Shown here: in pieces, positions 63,717 through 64,000 of the stretch
Layout of the letters: the number at the start of each line of letters is the position of its first letter
How positions within the stretch are numbered: the stretch's first letter is position 1
Source of the DNA: Macrosoma leucophasiata
Lineage: Eukaryota > Arthropoda > Insecta > Lepidoptera > Hedylidae
Direction: 5' to 3'
Length of the DNA: 64,000 nucleotides
Assembly: GCA_036365455.1 (NCBI GenBank)
Contig: JAWQUS010000003.1
Coordinates: 7,522,001-7,586,000 of the forward strand
Translations under genes and position numbers: made by a program
Notes under the pieces: generated by a model
Databases searched by the model: none
Told to the model about the DNA's origin: nothing
What the model saw: the letters and a program-made list of their open reading frames with translations, nothing else

Positions 63717-64000
63717 CAATACAACAATAGTAAATTGGTTTACAAGTTTTTTTTTATTAATTAGTCTAAATATTTAAAGGATGCCTCTGTTTTCTGACCA
63801 ACAGCATAATTTCACAATATTTTATCATTGGAAAGGTAAGCCACAGAAATCCAAATAATCATTCGTGGTTAATCAGTCGCATGTAAAATTGCGAAAAATT
63901 CAAAATAATAAGATTTAATTTTGTGTCAATAGGTACACTAAATCGATATAGCCTAAGAAAGGAGAATTTATTATGAATACCTGACGTCTCCAGTGAAGCA
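63714..64000. other. Unassigned sequence to window end
   Basis: Nothing identifiable. Confidence 0.45.

Overview
This window looks like transposon-rich nuclear DNA from an insect, most likely a moth or butterfly (Lepidoptera). The base composition is AT-rich. No host protein-coding gene can be recognised, and recognisable content is dominated by repeats: A-tailed SINE-like retroposons, tRNA-derived SINEs, LINE 3' ends, MITEs and the short 'accgacttc / cggcttcgc(g/a)cggg / gcgcgtggcccgaca' repeats common in lepidopteran genomes. The order is inferred from repeat style, not from a host gene. Repeat families are labelled A, B, S, L, P, K, T, C, G and W for this report only; these are not database names.

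Layout. 1-14.4 kb: A and S retroposons, four MITEs (one a hAT-type element with a perfect 8-bp target duplication), a pair of diverged paralogous segments (7.4-7.9 and 8.7-9.3 kb) each carrying a different insertion, a tRNA-like sequence (8.32 kb), an intact tRNA-Phe(GAA) (11.53 kb), and several long hairpins. 14.4-19.4 kb: a 5'-truncated LINE whose (ATT)n tail is interrupted by a 4.1-kb R4/Dong-type non-LTR retrotransposon on the minus strand. That element has reverse transcriptase, a CCHC zinc knuckle and a restriction-like endonuclease, split by one frameshift. 19.4-45 kb: remnants of a BEL/Pao integrase, an RTE-type reverse transcriptase and a second LINE C-terminus (family L), many A and S copies, an intact tRNA-Met(CAT) at 29.3 kb, and long AT-rich stretches with nothing identifiable. 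45.5-46.2 kb: a GC-rich 15-bp minisatellite with a 135-bp higher-order repeat. 46-64 kb: GC-rich repeat G, RTE-tailed repeats T, inverted copies of family C, a large family K repeat and a second K copy split by about 1.28 kb, a LINE nested in a family P element, and more A copies, ending with a long perfect palindrome.

How the parts relate. They form transposon ecology rather than pathways. The tRNA-derived SINE family S shares its 3' tail, including a CCCC/GGGG hairpin, with the 3' end of LINE family L. This suggests S is mobilised by L-type machinery. The R4/Dong-like element lies within an ATT/TAA microsatellite that is itself the tail of an older LINE, matching the known TAA-repeat preference of Bombyx Dong. 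A recurring oddity is a set of long, near-perfect, short-spacer palindromes of unrelated sequence, which suggests fold-back (template-switch) events or an assembly artefact.
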